Source: Pseudoselenomonas ruminantium (GTDB lineage: Bacteria; Bacillota; Negativicutes; Selenomonadales; Selenomonadaceae). Taken from it: DNA of 64,000 nt. The position numbers were made by a program, and so were the translations under genes. The stretch spans positions 1 through 64,000 of the forward strand of contig NZ_FNJQ01000002.1 in NCBI RefSeq assembly GCF_900104055.1, given 5' to 3'. The notes under the pieces were generated by a model. It ran no database searches, was not told the origin of the DNA, and worked only from the letters and a program-made list of their open reading frames with translations. Below are positions 16,021 through 26,252 of the stretch, one piece after another (position 1 is the stretch's first letter; every line of letters begins with the position of its first letter).

Positions 16021-17463
16021 ATGTATGAAAATGGCTATAACTTAGAACCGAAATGGAAAGAGGAGTGCGGTGTTTACGGGGTGTTTTCCCACACCGAAGA
16101 TGTGTCGGGGCTGACTTACCTGGGGCTTTATGCCCTGCAGCACCGCGGTCAGGAAAGTGCGGGCATCGCCATCACGGATGGTGCCTGGATGGACGTGACC
16201 AGAGGCATGGGGCTGGTCAATGAGGTGTTCCGCCATCAGGTGCCCCATATGGAAAATCAGTGCATTGCCATCGGCCATGTGCGTTATTCCACTACGGGCT
16301 CGAGCCTGCTCTGCAACACTCAGCCTTTGATGGTCAACTATGCGGGCGGCAAGATTGCCTTGGCGCATAACGGCAACCTGACCAATGCCGCAGAGATTCG
16401 TCATGAACTGGAGCAGCAGGGGACGATCTTCCAGACTTCCATTGACTCCGAAGTCTTCGTGAACCTCATTGCCCGCAGCCGGGCCGAAACCGTGGAAGAA
16501 AAAATCATCGAAAGCCTGAAGAAAATCAAAGGCGCTTACTGCCTGACCATCATGACAGAGGACAAGCTTATCGGCGCCCGCGATCCGCAGGGCTTCCGTC
16601 CCTTGTGCCTGGGTAAGACCGAGGAAGGCAGCTATATCCTGTCTTCGGAAAGCTGCGGCCTCGATGTGGCCGGTGCCGAGTTCGTCCGCGATATTGCGCC
16701 GGGCGAGATGGTGGTCATTGATGACAGCGGCGTGAAGTCCTATCCTTTCGCGATGGATGAGAAGAAGGCTTCCTGCATTTTCGAATACATTTACTTTGCC
16801 CGTCCGGATTCCGTGATTGATGGTCAGAGCGTCCATGATGCCCGCTTTATGATGGGCCGGGTGCTGGCCCGCGAGTCCCAGTTCAAGGGCGACATCGTGA
16901 TTTCCGTGCCGGACTCCGGTACGACGGCAGCCACGGGTTATGCTTATGAGTCCGGGATTCCCTTTGTGGAAGGCCTCATCAAGAACCGCTACATTGGCCG
17001 TACCTTTATCCAGCCCACGCAGAAGAAGCGCGATACCAGCGTGAAGCTCAAGCTCAACGCCATCCGCTCCGTGGTGCAGGGCAAGTCGGTCATTATGGTG
17101 GATGATAGTATCGTACGTGGTACTACCAGTGGCAAGATCGTCAAGATGCTGCGGCAGGCCGGGGCAAAAGAGGTGCATATGTGCATCAGCAGCCCGCCCA
17201 TTGGCTATCCCTGCTTCTATGGCATTGACACTTCCGTGCGCAAGGAACTCATTGCGGCTACCAAGACGGTGGAGGAAATCCGTCAGTTTATCGGTGCGGA
17301 CAGCCTGCACTTCCTGTCCCTGGAAGGTCTGAAATCCTGTGTATCGGCAGTCAATGCAGACGATATGTGCTACGCCTGCTTCAACAGTGCGTACCCCATC
17401 GCCGAGGGGGAAAAGCCCGCCGGCGACAGCAAATATGTGTTTGAACAGCGCAAAGCAAAGTGA
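16021..17463 (+). CDS. purF: Amidophosphoribosyltransferase
   Basis: The 480-residue protein is the first enzyme of purine synthesis. It transfers glutamine amide nitrogen to PRPP. The glutaminase nucleophile is Cys16 in ECGVYG, after a 15-residue propeptide that must be removed. The PRPP loop [13 protein letters not shown] is near residue 360. Cysteines at ASCIFEY, YPCFYG and CYACF match the iron-sulfur ligands of the Bacillus-type enzyme, so an oxygen-sensitive 4Fe-4S cluster is expected. ATG 16021, 56 bases after purE. Confidence 0.96.
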   Translation: MYENGYNLEPKWKEECGVYGVFSHTEDVSGLTYLGLYALQHRGQESAGIAITDGAWMDVTRGMGLVNEVFRHQVPHMENQCIAIGHVRYSTTGSSLLCNTQPLMVNYAGGKIALAHNGNLTNAAEIRHELEQQGTIFQTSIDSEVFVNLIARSRAETVEEKIIESLKKIKGAYCLTIMTEDKLIGARDPQGFRPLCLGKTEEGSYILSSESCGLDVAGAEFVRDIAPGEMVVIDDSGVKSYPFAMDEKKASCIFEYIYFARPDSVIDGQSVHDARFMMGRVLARESQFKGDIVISVPDSGTTAATGYAYESGIPFVEGLIKNRYIGRTFIQPTQKKRDTSVKLKLNAIRSVVQGKSVIMVDDSIVRGTTSGKIVKMLRQAGAKEVHMCISSPPIGYPCFYGIDTSVRKELIAATKTVEEIRQFIGADSLHFLSLEGLKSCVSAVNADDMCYACFNSAYPIAEGEKPAGDSKYVFEQRKAK

Positions 17464-17477
17464 GGAACAAGAGGACA

Positions 17478-18530
17478 ATGACGGAAAAACTTACCTATAA
17501 AGATGCCGGTGTGGATATTGATGCGGGCAATCGTTCCGTAGAGCTCATCAAGAACAGCGTCCGGGCAACCTATCGCCCGGAAGTGCTCGGCGATCTGGGC
17601 GGCTTTGGCGGCCTGTTTGCCTTGAACAGCGGCAAGTACAAGGAACCAGTGCTGGTATCCGGTACGGACGGCGTGGGCACGAAACTCAAGCTGGCCTTCA
17701 TGCTGGACAAGCATGATACCATCGGTCAGGATGCCGTGGCCATGTGCGTCAACGACATTCTGGTGCAGGGCGCAGAACCCCTGTTCTTCCTCGATTATCT
17801 GGCCGTGGGCAAGCTGCTGCCGGAACAGGTAGCCGATGTGGTCACCGGTGTAGCGGGCGCCTGCAAGGAGTCCGGCTGTGCCCTGATTGGCGGCGAGACT
17901 GCGGAAATGAACGGCTTCTATCCCGAAGGGGAATACGATATCGCCGGCTTTGCCGTAGGTGTCGTGGAAAAGAGCAAGCTGATCACCAGTGCCAAGGTAA
18001 AAGAGGGCGATGTGATTCTCGGCCTGCCGTCCTCCGGTGTGCATTCCAACGGCTATTCCCTCGTGCGCCGTATCGTATTTGACCACAAGGGCTTCAAGGG
18101 CGACGAATACATGGAAGAACTCGGCAAGACCATCGGCGAGGAACTTTTGACGCCGACGCGCCTGTATCCGAAATCCTGCCTGCCGCTGATTGAGAAATTC
18201 GACATCCATGGCATGGTGCATATCACGGGCGGCGGTTTCTACGAGAATATTCCCCGCGCTCTGCCGGAAGACTTGGCCGTGGAAATCGACACGAGCAAAT
18301 GGGAAATGCCTGCCATCTTCCATCTCCTGCAGCAGTGGGGCAATGTGGATTGGCCGGAAATGTACCGCACCTTCAATATGGGCATCGGCATGATCCTGAT
18401 CGTGTCTGCGGAAGAAGCAGAAGCCGTCAAGGCGCATTTGCAGGATGCTGACGAAACGGTCTATGAGATCGGCAAAGTAGTAAAAGGCAACCATGATGTA
18501 ACTTTGCAGGGCGGTGTGTTCGTTGGCTAA
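17478..18530 (+). CDS. purM: Phosphoribosylformylglycinamidine cyclo-ligase (AIR synthetase)
   Basis: This 350-residue protein closes the imidazole ring, making AIR from FGAM with ATP. Conserved features are [11 protein letters not shown] at the N-terminus, the glycine-rich [26 protein letters not shown] and [14 protein letters not shown] 17478 is chosen: GAGG lies 4-7 bases upstream, and a GTG at 17460 would overlap purF. Its 3' end overlaps the purN start by 8 bases, so translation is coupled. Confidence 0.96.
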   Translation: MTEKLTYKDAGVDIDAGNRSVELIKNSVRATYRPEVLGDLGGFGGLFALNSGKYKEPVLVSGTDGVGTKLKLAFMLDKHDTIGQDAVAMCVNDILVQGAEPLFFLDYLAVGKLLPEQVADVVTGVAGACKESGCALIGGETAEMNGFYPEGEYDIAGFAVGVVEKSKLITSAKVKEGDVILGLPSSGVHSNGYSLVRRIVFDHKGFKGDEYMEELGKTIGEELLTPTRLYPKSCLPLIEKFDIHGMVHITGGGFYENIPRALPEDLAVEIDTSKWEMPAIFHLLQQWGNVDWPEMYRTFNMGIGMILIVSAEEAEAVKAHLQDADETVYEIGKVVKGNHDVTLQGGVFVG

Positions 18531-19131
18531 GGAAAAATTAGGTGTTCTTTGTTCCGGCCGCGGCACGGATCTGCAGTCCATCATCGATGCCATTGAGGCA
18601 GGGCAGGTTCCTGCCGAGATTGCCATCGTGCTGGCGGATAAGGAAGCCTATGCTTTGGAACGGGCCAGAAAGGCCGGCATCGAGGCGGTCTGTGTAGACC
18701 GTAAGCAGTTCGACGGCCGGGAGCCCTTTGAGCGGGCGTTGATTGAAAAGCTTGAAGCCGCAGGTGTCACGCTTGTGGTGCTGGCAGGCTTTATGCGGAT
18801 TCTGACACCGTATTTCGTGGGGCATTTTGCCGGACGCATCATGAATATCCATCCGGCGCTGCTGCCGAGCTTCCCCGGTGCTCATGCCCATCGTGATGTG
18901 CTGGCCTATGGCGTGAAAGTCAGCGGCTGTACGGTGCACTTCGTCGATGAAGGCACGGATTCCGGCCCCATCATCATGCAGGCGGCTGTGCCCGTGTTGG
19001 ATGATGATACGGAGGAAACTTTGGGTGCCAGGGTGCTCAAAGAGGAACACCGGATTTATCCCGAATGTATCCGGCTCTACTGCGAAGGCAAGTTGCAGGT
19101 AGATGGCCGTAAAGTGACGATTTTAGAGTGA
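18523..19131 (+). CDS. purN: Phosphoribosylglycinamide formyltransferase
   Basis: The roughly 200-residue protein formylates GAR using 10-formyltetrahydrofolate. Family motifs are [12 protein letters not shown] near the start, [12 protein letters not shown], and [16 protein letters not shown], where the Asn-His pair is catalytic, followed by [20 protein letters not shown] 18523 is the likely start, with AGGGCGG 8 bases upstream; GTG 18514 is the alternative. Part of the purMNHD run. Confidence 0.94.
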   Translation: MAKEKLGVLCSGRGTDLQSIIDAIEAGQVPAEIAIVLADKEAYALERARKAGIEAVCVDRKQFDGREPFERALIEKLEAAGVTLVVLAGFMRILTPYFVGHFAGRIMNIHPALLPSFPGAHAHRDVLAYGVKVSGCTVHFVDEGTDSGPIIMQAAVPVLDDDTEETLGARVLKEEHRIYPECIRLYCEGKLQVDGRKVTILE

Positions 19132-19143
19132 GGAGTAGAATAA

Positions 19144-19737
19144 ATGCAGATTAAGCGTGCCCTGATCAGTGTATCCAATAAAGAAGGCGTAGTTGAGTTC
19201 GCCCGCCAGCTCCATGAAGCTGGTGTGGAAATCATCTCCACGGGCGGCACCATGAAAGCCATCAAGGAAGCCGGCATTCCCGTGACCTATGTCAGCGATG
19301 TGACAGGCTTCCCGGAAATCATGGACGGCCGTGTGAAAACCCTGAACCCCTATATCCATGGCGGCATCCTGGCTGTGCGCGATAATGCCGAACATGTGGC
19401 GCAGATGGAAAAGCATGGTATCAAGGGCATTGACCTCGTAGCCGTCAATCTCTATCCCTTCAAGGAAACCATTGCCAAACCGGATGTCACTCTGGCAGAG
19501 GCGATTGAGAACATCGATATCGGCGGCCCGGCTATGGTGCGCGCTTCGGCCAAGAACTTCAAGTTCGTCACCATCGTCACCAATCCGGCCAAATATGATG
19601 AAGTCATTGCCCAGATCAAGGAAAATGGCGGCGTAAATGACCGTACCCGCATGGAACTGGCTCAGGAAGCCTTTGCGCATACGGCGGCTTATGACGATAT
19701 GATTCAGGACTATCTGGCGAAACAACTGGCAAAATAA
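19144..19737 (+). CDS. purH: IMP cyclohydrolase, stand-alone N-terminal domain of PurH
   Basis: The 197-residue product matches only the MGS-like IMP cyclohydrolase domain of Pur[35 protein letters not shown], and [13 protein letters not shown]. Bifunctional PurH is about 510 residues; the AICAR transformylase domain is absent. The stop falls in a clean linker position (after DYLAKQLAK) and purD starts 11 bases later, so there is no room for a remnant. This is either a natural split with the transformylase encoded elsewhere, or replaced by another enzyme. The cyclohydrolase reaction, FAICAR to IMP, should be intact. Confidence 0.9.
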   Translation: MQIKRALISVSNKEGVVEFARQLHEAGVEIISTGGTMKAIKEAGIPVTYVSDVTGFPEIMDGRVKTLNPYIHGGILAVRDNAEHVAQMEKHGIKGIDLVAVNLYPFKETIAKPDVTLAEAIENIDIGGPAMVRASAKNFKFVTIVTNPAKYDEVIAQIKENGGVNDRTRMELAQEAFAHTAAYDDMIQDYLAKQLAK

Positions 19738-19748
19738 GGGGCGGAAGC

Positions 19749-21020
19749 ATGAATATTTTAGTAATCGGCGGCGGCGGCCGGGAACACACTCTGGCGTGGA
19801 AGCTCTCCCAGTCGCCCAAGGCAGACAAGATTTACGCTCTCCCGGGCAATCCCGGCATGGCCGATGTGGCCATGTGCGTGGAGGGCATCAGTATTACGGA
19901 TAATGAAGCCATCGTGGCTTTTGCCCAGAAGCAGGATATCGGCCTGGTGGTCGTCGGCCCGGAAGTGCCGCTGACCAATGGCCTCGTAGATGCAGTCAAT
20001 AAGGCTGGCATCAAAGCTTTCGGCCCGACGCAGGCAGCTGCCCAGATTGAAGGTTCCAAGGCATTTTCCAAGTCCCTGATGAAAAAATACGGGATTCCCA
20101 CGGCTAAGTACGAAGTGTTCACCGAGGCAGAGGCGGCCCGGGAGTACATTCGCAAAGAGGGCGCTCCGATTGTCATCAAGGCTGACGGCCTGGCCGCCGG
20201 CAAGGGCGTTATCGTAGCCATGACCGAAGAAGAGGCTTTGCAGGCCATTGCCGATATCATGGAAGACAAGGAATTCGGCAATGCCGGTTCCCGCGTGGTC
20301 ATCGAAGAATTTATGGAAGGCGAAGAGGCTTCGCTGCTGTGCTTTACCGATGGCAAAACCATCAGCCCCATGATCAGCTCCCAGGACCACAAGCGCGCCT
20401 ATGATGGCGACAAGGGCCCCAATACGGGCGGCATGGGTACCTATGCGCCGGCGCCAGTCATGACGGAAGCCATGGTGCAGGAAAGTTATGACAAGATCCT
20501 CGTGCCGACCATCAAGGCCATGGAGCAGGAAGGCAAAACCTATAAAGGCTGCCTCTATGCTGGCCTGATGATTACAAAGGAAGGCCCCAAGGTTGTGGAA
20601 TTCAATGCCCGCTTCGGCGATCCCGAAACCCAGGTGGTCCTGCCCTTGCTGGAAAGCGACCTGGTGGAAATCATGCTCGCCTGTGCGGACGGCACTTTGG
20701 CGGAGCAGCAGATTGACTGGTCAAAAGAGGCGGCAGTCTGCGTGGTCATGGCTGCGGGCGGTTATCCGAAAGCCTATCGCAAGGGTGATGCCATCACGGG
20801 GCTGGAAGATGCCAAGGCTGCAGGCGCATTGGTGTTCCATGCCGGGACTGCCCATAAGGACGGTCAGGTGGTAACCGATGGCGGCCGTGTGCTCGGCGTC
20901 GTAGCCAAGGCCGAAAACGTGCGGGCGGCAGTGGATAAGGCTTATGCCGGCGTAGAGAAAATCTCCTTCAAGGATGCATTCTATCGCAAGGATATCGCTC
21001 ATCGTGCCCTGGAACGTTAA
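19749..21020 (+). CDS. purD: Phosphoribosylamine-glycine ligase (GAR synthetase)
   Basis: A 423-residue ATP-grasp enzyme that joins phosphoribosylamine and glycine. The N-terminus MNILVIGGGGREHTLAWKL is the family signature; IKADGLAAGKGV is the ATP-grasp loop near residue 140 and EFNARFGDPETQ is the metal-binding segment. ATG 19749 follows GGGGCGG. Last gene of the purine cluster; a new promoter begins shortly after it. Confidence 0.96.
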   Translation: MNILVIGGGGREHTLAWKLSQSPKADKIYALPGNPGMADVAMCVEGISITDNEAIVAFAQKQDIGLVVVGPEVPLTNGLVDAVNKAGIKAFGPTQAAAQIEGSKAFSKSLMKKYGIPTAKYEVFTEAEAAREYIRKEGAPIVIKADGLAAGKGVIVAMTEEEALQAIADIMEDKEFGNAGSRVVIEEFMEGEEASLLCFTDGKTISPMISSQDHKRAYDGDKGPNTGGMGTYAPAPVMTEAMVQESYDKILVPTIKAMEQEGKTYKGCLYAGLMITKEGPKVVEFNARFGDPETQVVLPLLESDLVEIMLACADGTLAEQQIDWSKEAAVCVVMAAGGYPKAYRKGDAITGLEDAKAAGALVFHAGTAHKDGQVVTDGGRVLGVVAKAENVRAAVDKAYAGVEKISFKDAFYRKDIAHRALER

Positions 21021-21038
21021 GTATACAGAGATTCGATA

Positions 21039-21067
21039 TTTACAAGCTGACAGAAGTCTATTATAAT
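21039..21067 (+). promoter_or_regulatory. Promoter upstream of the AGCS symporter
   Basis: TTTACA (21039-21044) and TATAAT (21062-21067) with a 17-base spacer. The expected transcript start is about 20 bases before the terminator-like hairpin at 21095. Confidence 0.65.
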
Positions 21068-21094
21068 ACTACACATAGACGTCAACGAGGGACG

Positions 21095-21128
21095 CTCTTC
21101 TGCGTGATTCATAGCAGAAGAGTTTTCT
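21095..21128 (+). terminator. Terminator-like hairpin in the symporter leader
   Basis: CTCTTCTGC (21095-21103) pairs perfectly with GCAGAAGAG (21114-21122), followed by TTTTCTT. It sits after the promoter at 21039-21067 and 34 bases before the symporter start, so it may act as an attenuator rather than only ending the purine transcript. Confidence 0.65.
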
Positions 21129-21161
21129 TATGCGTAAAACGATAAAAAGGGATGTGAGACT

Positions 21162-22580
21162 ATGGATTTTGCAACGTTGATGGCGGACATCAATAACTTC
21201 GTCTGGGGACCGGTTATGTTGGGATTGCTGGTGGGCACGGGCGTATTCCTGACCGTCCGTTTGAAATTCCTGCCCTGGCGTAATCTTGTGTATGCTATCC
21301 GCATGATTTTCCGTCATAGGGATGAACATGAGGGAGATATTTCGCCGTTCCAGTCGTTGATGACGGCGCTTTCGGCCACTGTGGGTACCGGTAACATTGT
21401 CGGTGTGGCTACCGCTATGGTGCTTGGCGGCCCCGGTGCTCTGGTCTGGATGTGGATCAGCGCGGCTTTTGGCCTGTCCACGAAATACGCGGAGTCGGTA
21501 CTGGCGGTCAAATACCGTGAGACGAATTCCGTCGGCGAGATGTCCGGCGGCCCCATGTACGCAATGCGTCATGGCATCAAGAATAAATTCGTTGGCCGTA
21601 CACTGGCGTTCCTGTTTGCCCTGTTCGTGGTCCTGTCGTCCTTTGGCATCGGCAATATGACGCAGGCCAATTCCATTGCGGCGGCCCTGTCTTCAAGTTA
21701 TGCAGTGCCTGCCTGGCTGACGGGCGGCGTGATTGCTTTCTTTGCGATGGTGGTGCTGATTCGTGGCATCCGCAGTATTGGTAAGGTGTCGAGCGTTGTG
21801 GTGCCGGGCATGGCGGCGTTTTACTTCGTAGCGGCCACTATCGTGATCATCGCCAATATCGAGGCCGTGCCCGCGGGGATTGTGGAAATGTTCCGCATGG
21901 CTTTCTCCTTTGATTCTGTGGCCGGTGGTGTCGGCGGCTCCATCGTGGCTACCATGCTGACCTCCATGCGCTGGGGCGTGGCCCGTGGCGTGTTCTCCAA
22001 TGAGGCCGGCCTTGGCTCGGCGCCCATTGCGGCAGCTGCTGCCCGTACCGACCATGCTTCCCGTCAGGGATATGTCAATATGACCGGTACGTTCTTTGAT
22101 ACCATGATCGTCTGCATGCTGACCGGTTTGGTTATCGCATCTTCCGGTATGCTCGGGGCCACGAACCCGGCCACGGGCGAGCTGCTCTCCGGTGCGGAAC
22201 TTACGATTGCGGCCTTCAGCACGGTTTTCGGCGACTATGGCAAGCTGATCATCTCCATTTCCTTAAGCTTGTTTGCATTCTCTACGATTCTGGGTTGGGA
22301 ATACTACGGCGAAAAGGCCTTGGAGTATTTGATCAAGACACGCCCGGTCATCATGGGCTACCGCATCCTGTTCAGTCTCGTGACCTTTGTGGGTGCGACG
22401 ACGGCACTCGAAGTGGTCTGGAACTTCTCCGATACCATGAATGGCCTGATGGCAATCCCTAACCTTATCTGCCTCTTGTGGCTCAATAAGGATATTGCCG
22501 ACGAATGCTTTGAATTCCAGCGCGAAGTCGTGGTGAAGGAAAAGCAAGGGGAAGTCGTGGATATGAACTGCGGATCTTAA
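21162..22580 (+). CDS. AGCS-family sodium:alanine (amino acid) symporter
   Basis: The 472-residue protein is an alanine or glycine:cation symporter of the AGCS family (AlsT type). Signature segments are SALSATVGTGNIVGVA, GGPGALVWMWISA, KYRETNSVGEMSGGPMY and RGVFSNEAGLGSAP, which form the substrate and Na+ sites in this family. About ten hydrophobic segments span the inner membrane. ATG 21162 follows GGGATG. It stands alone between the purine operon and a convergent gene; the substrate, alanine versus glycine or glutamine, cannot be set from sequence. Confidence 0.93.
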   Translation: MDFATLMADINNFVWGPVMLGLLVGTGVFLTVRLKFLPWRNLVYAIRMIFRHRDEHEGDISPFQSLMTALSATVGTGNIVGVATAMVLGGPGALVWMWISAAFGLSTKYAESVLAVKYRETNSVGEMSGGPMYAMRHGIKNKFVGRTLAFLFALFVVLSSFGIGNMTQANSIAAALSSSYAVPAWLTGGVIAFFAMVVLIRGIRSIGKVSSVVVPGMAAFYFVAATIVIIANIEAVPAGIVEMFRMAFSFDSVAGGVGGSIVATMLTSMRWGVARGVFSNEAGLGSAPIAAAAARTDHASRQGYVNMTGTFFDTMIVCMLTGLVIASSGMLGATNPATGELLSGAELTIAAFSTVFGDYGKLIISISLSLFAFSTILGWEYYGEKALEYLIKTRPVIMGYRILFSLVTFVGATTALEVVWNFSDTMNGLMAIPNLICLLWLNKDIADECFEFQREVVVKEKQGEVVDMNCGS

Positions 22581-22602
22581 TAATACATATCAGTACAAAG
22601 GC

Positions 22603-22681
22603 GCCCGCCCCGCTGGTAATACTTTCCTTCACTTTGACAAGCTTGTCAAACGTTACGGAAAGCATCACCAGCGGGGCGGGC
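22603..22681. repeat. Structured terminator element, copy 1
   Basis: GCCCGCCCCGCTGGT (22603-22617) pairs perfectly with 22667-22681. Inside is CTTTCC/GGAAAG (22622-22627 with 22657-22662) around an 18-base perfect palindrome at 22633-22650. T-runs flank both sides, so it can serve as a bidirectional terminator for the convergent symporter and OstA-like genes. Its loop sequence is shared with the element at 28798-28879, while the outer stem differs. Confidence 0.75.
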
Positions 22682-22700
22682 TTTGTATATCCTTATTCAG

Positions 22701-23234
22701 TTAGCGAACCACATCGTCTTTTTCCAGGTCGAATTCCAAATGGCTCGTGGTATTGCTCTTGCCACGATGAACCCATAGCACATGTCCATCAAAGATGACG
22801 ATATGCGTTTCCCAGTTATACTGCATATTGTCTCCATGAATCACGAGCCCGGGCCGTTCCACGCCACAGCGGTTGCCGAAGAACCAGACCGTATTGCCGG
22901 AAAGCTCGGCATAGAGGGCATCGCCCGTGAAAGTGAGTTCCCCTTCGGTGATGGTTGCCCGTCCGTCTGCCCAAACCTGTAGGGTGTTGGCATTGACTTT
23001 GGCATTGTTGGCGGCGATGGTGCGTCCTGCACATTGAATGCGCACATTGCCTGTGAGCTGGTAAAGTCCGCTCTCTTCATTATAGCTAGTGCGGTCAGCG
23101 CTGATAACAGGCTGGTACCTGCTTTTGGCCATATCGGTGTTTATCGTATGGCCGGGGGTGCCAGCTTCGCTGAGGCCGGGGGCTATAAACATCAGGGAGA
23201 TGATCAGTAACAGGGAAATGCGTATTTTCATCAT
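22701..23234 (-). CDS. OstA/LptA-like periplasmic protein
   Basis: The 177-residue product has a signal peptide (MMKIRISLLLIISLMFIAPGLSEAG, cleaved near residue 24) followed by an OstA/LptA-like beta-jellyroll: repeated strands such as GLYQLTGNVRIQCAGRTIAANNAKV and GELTFTGDALYA. LptA-family proteins carry lipopolysaccharide across the periplasm. The gene is not in an lpt cluster, so it may be a paralogue rather than the main LptA. ATG 23234 has AAAGGAG upstream. It supports a diderm envelope. An inverted repeat CCCTA-AAA-TAGGG (23274-23286) lies in its promoter region. Confidence 0.75.
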   Translation of the reverse strand: MMKIRISLLLIISLMFIAPGLSEAGTPGHTINTDMAKSRYQPVISADRTSYNEESGLYQLTGNVRIQCAGRTIAANNAKVNANTLQVWADGRATITEGELTFTGDALYAELSGNTVWFFGNRCGVERPGLVIHGDNMQYNWETHIVIFDGHVLWVHRGKSNTTSHLEFDLEKDDVVR

Positions 23235-23332
23235 CGGTGCCGCTCCTTTACAGATTTTCTTATCTCTATTTTACCCTAAAATAGGGATTTTGGCAAAAAT
23301 GTCTGCGGAAACATACATCCATGCCAAATTTC

Positions 23333-23362
23333 TTGTCTTAATTTCTTATTTTATGGTAAAAT
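23333..23362 (+). promoter_or_regulatory. Promoter of the tgt-secF run
   Basis: TTGTCT (23333-23338) and TAAAAT (23357-23362) with an 18-base spacer, about 95 bases before tgt. It is the only clear promoter I see before secF. Confidence 0.5.
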
Positions 23363-23419
23363 GATAACTATGCGAGAAATTTTAAACCCCTTAGACATTT
23401 AAACCAGGGGCAAAAGTGA

Positions 23420-24571
<1,152 letters not shown>

Positions 24572-24592
24572 TTTAAAGAAGAGGTGCTTACT

Positions 24593-24880
24593 ATGACTCC
24601 GGAAACCATGACAGCTTTGGGCACTTGGGGCCCTATCTTTGTGATGATTGCCATTTTCTATTTTCTGCTGTACCGCCCGCAGAAGGCGGCCCAGAAACGC
24701 CGGCTGAGCATGCTGGACACGCTGGAAAAGGGCAATAAGGTAATGACCATCGGTGGTATCTATGGTACAATCGTGGGACTGGAAGAGAAAGTGATCAAGC
24801 TGAAGATTGCGGAGAACACCGTGATCGAGGTTTCCCGGGCTTCCATCAATGCCAATATCACCCAGGACAAGCAGGCCTGA
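24593..24880 (+). CDS. yajC: Preprotein translocase accessory subunit YajC
   Basis: A 95-residue protein with one membrane segment (IFVMIAIFYFLLYRPQKAAQKRR), the family signature being FYFLLYRPQ(K/R). YajC associates with SecDF in the inner membrane. ATG 24593 has GAAGAGG 8 bases upstream. Its neighbours tgt upstream and secDF downstream are the usual context. Confidence 0.95.
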   Translation: MTPETMTALGTWGPIFVMIAIFYFLLYRPQKAAQKRRLSMLDTLEKGNKVMTIGGIYGTIVGLEEKVIKLKIAENTVIEVSRASINANITQDKQA

Positions 24881-24881
24881 G

Positions 24882-25478
24882 ATGGCAGGGGAGATAAACG
24901 GCCCGCAGGCTGAGAAAAAGGCGCTGCGGTCAGAAATCCTGGCCAAACGGCGGGCGCTTACAGCAGCTTACCGCCAAAAGGCCAGCACGCGCATTATTGA
25001 TGTATTCTGTGCCCTGCCGGATTTCAAAGAACCGCGCAAGGTCATGTGCTATGCCTCGATGGCAGATGAAGTGCAGATCCTGCCGTTGGTTCAGAAATGG
25101 CTGGAGGCAGGGGTTACGGTAACCATGCCCCGGGTTATCCGCAAGGGAGAGATGGAGGCTGTGACAGTGCCTTCGCTGGACGCCCTTGTGGAAGGGGAAT
25201 ATGGAATCCTTACTCCTGATCCGGCTAAGTGTCAGGTCGTTGCGCCAGAGGAGCTCGATTTGATTATCGTGCCCGGGGTGGCGTTTGACACTCGTGGGGA
25301 ACGACTTGGCATGGGCGCGGGGTTCTATGATGCATATATGGCGAAGGCCATTAAGGCGAAGAGGATTGCGCTGGCTTATTCGTGCCAGCTGGTGTCTTCC
25401 GTGCCTATGGAAGAGCATGACGCTCTGGTGCATAAAATAATTACCGAGCAAGGGATATATAACTGCTTATTGGGGTGA
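24882..25478 (+). CDS. 5-formyltetrahydrofolate cyclo-ligase
   Basis: This 198-residue protein converts 5-formyl-THF to 5,10-methenyl-THF with ATP. Motifs: KKALRSEILAKRRAL at the N-terminus (folate and ATP site) and PGVAFDTRGERLGMGAGFYD near the C-terminus, the G-x-G-x-GxYD nucleotide loop of the MTHFS family. ATG 24882 lies one base after the yajC stop, implying coupled translation. Confidence 0.93.
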   Translation: MAGEINGPQAEKKALRSEILAKRRALTAAYRQKASTRIIDVFCALPDFKEPRKVMCYASMADEVQILPLVQKWLEAGVTVTMPRVIRKGEMEAVTVPSLDALVEGEYGILTPDPAKCQVVAPEELDLIIVPGVAFDTRGERLGMGAGFYDAYMAKAIKAKRIALAYSCQLVSSVPMEEHDALVHKIITEQGIYNCLLG

Positions 25479-25484
25479 TTTTGT

Positions 25485-26195
25485 ATGGAAGTTAAGATTG
25501 GCATGGCGAAGACTTCTAAATATGCAACGGAAGTCTGTGGTGATACCTGCGATATCGTGGAGCGTCCTCATGGGGGGATCTCGGCGATCATTGCGGATGG
25601 GCAGGGCAATGGGCTCGCGGCCCATCATACCAGCAGCTGGGTGGTGAACAAGGCGACGCAGTTGATTTCCGACGGAGCACGTGACGGGGCAGTGGCCCGG
25701 GCGGTGCATGACTACCTTTATGCCATGAAGGATAAGAAGGTATCCTGCACGCTGACGGTGGTCAGTGCTGACCTCGATACAGAAACGGCCGTGATCAGCC
25801 GCAATTCCAACTGCCCCGTGATCATCAGGACGCCGGAGTATGAGACGGTCTATGATGAGAATGTGGAGCCGATTGGCGTCAACCGGCATATGAAGCCATT
25901 GATGTATGAGGTGCCGCTGACGGCGGGCATGATTATCGTGTCCTATACGGATGGCATTGCCCATGCTGGGCGGAAACGTCTGGGACATCCGGCGGATTTC
26001 GAGAAGATCATGGAGATCGTCCGCAAGAATGAAGCAGAGGATGCCGCGTTCATCGCCAAGAGCATCATGGATTATGCGCTGGAGCTGGATGCGGATAAAG
26101 CATCGGATGATATGACGGTGCTTGTTATGGGAGTTACGGATGGTTCACCGTCCAGCCCCAAGATTGAACAGCTTGAGGTAACATATCCATATTAA
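25485..26195 (+). CDS. SpoIIE-type PP2C serine phosphatase
   Basis: A 236-residue stand-alone SpoIIE/PP2C phosphatase domain. The Asp motifs ISAIIADGQGNG (metal site), YTDGIAHA and DKASDDMTVLVM match the family, which dephosphorylates anti-sigma antagonists or similar Ser-phosphoproteins. No sensor domain is fused and no anti-sigma or STAS partner is adjacent, so the target is unknown; RsbX-like short phosphatases are the nearest comparison. ATG 25485, 6 bases after the previous stop. Confidence 0.8.
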   Translation: MEVKIGMAKTSKYATEVCGDTCDIVERPHGGISAIIADGQGNGLAAHHTSSWVVNKATQLISDGARDGAVARAVHDYLYAMKDKKVSCTLTVVSADLDTETAVISRNSNCPVIIRTPEYETVYDENVEPIGVNRHMKPLMYEVPLTAGMIIVSYTDGIAHAGRKRLGHPADFEKIMEIVRKNEAEDAAFIAKSIMDYALELDADKASDDMTVLVMGVTDGSPSSPKIEQLEVTYPY

Positions 26196-26252
26196 GTTAA
26201 AACGATATACCATTACTACTTTATCTATGTAAACTGGATAGGAGTGATTGTC

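Noticed and set aside
16042-17478. Long open frame on the minus strand opposite purF
   Set aside because: It mirrors purF codons, has no ribosome site or family signature, and its sequence is His/Asp-rich in the way typical of antisense frames in GC-rich genes.
19137-19748. Short purH as a sequencing frameshift
   Set aside because: No transformylase remnant exists between the purH stop and the purD start 11 bases later, and the stop is at a domain boundary.
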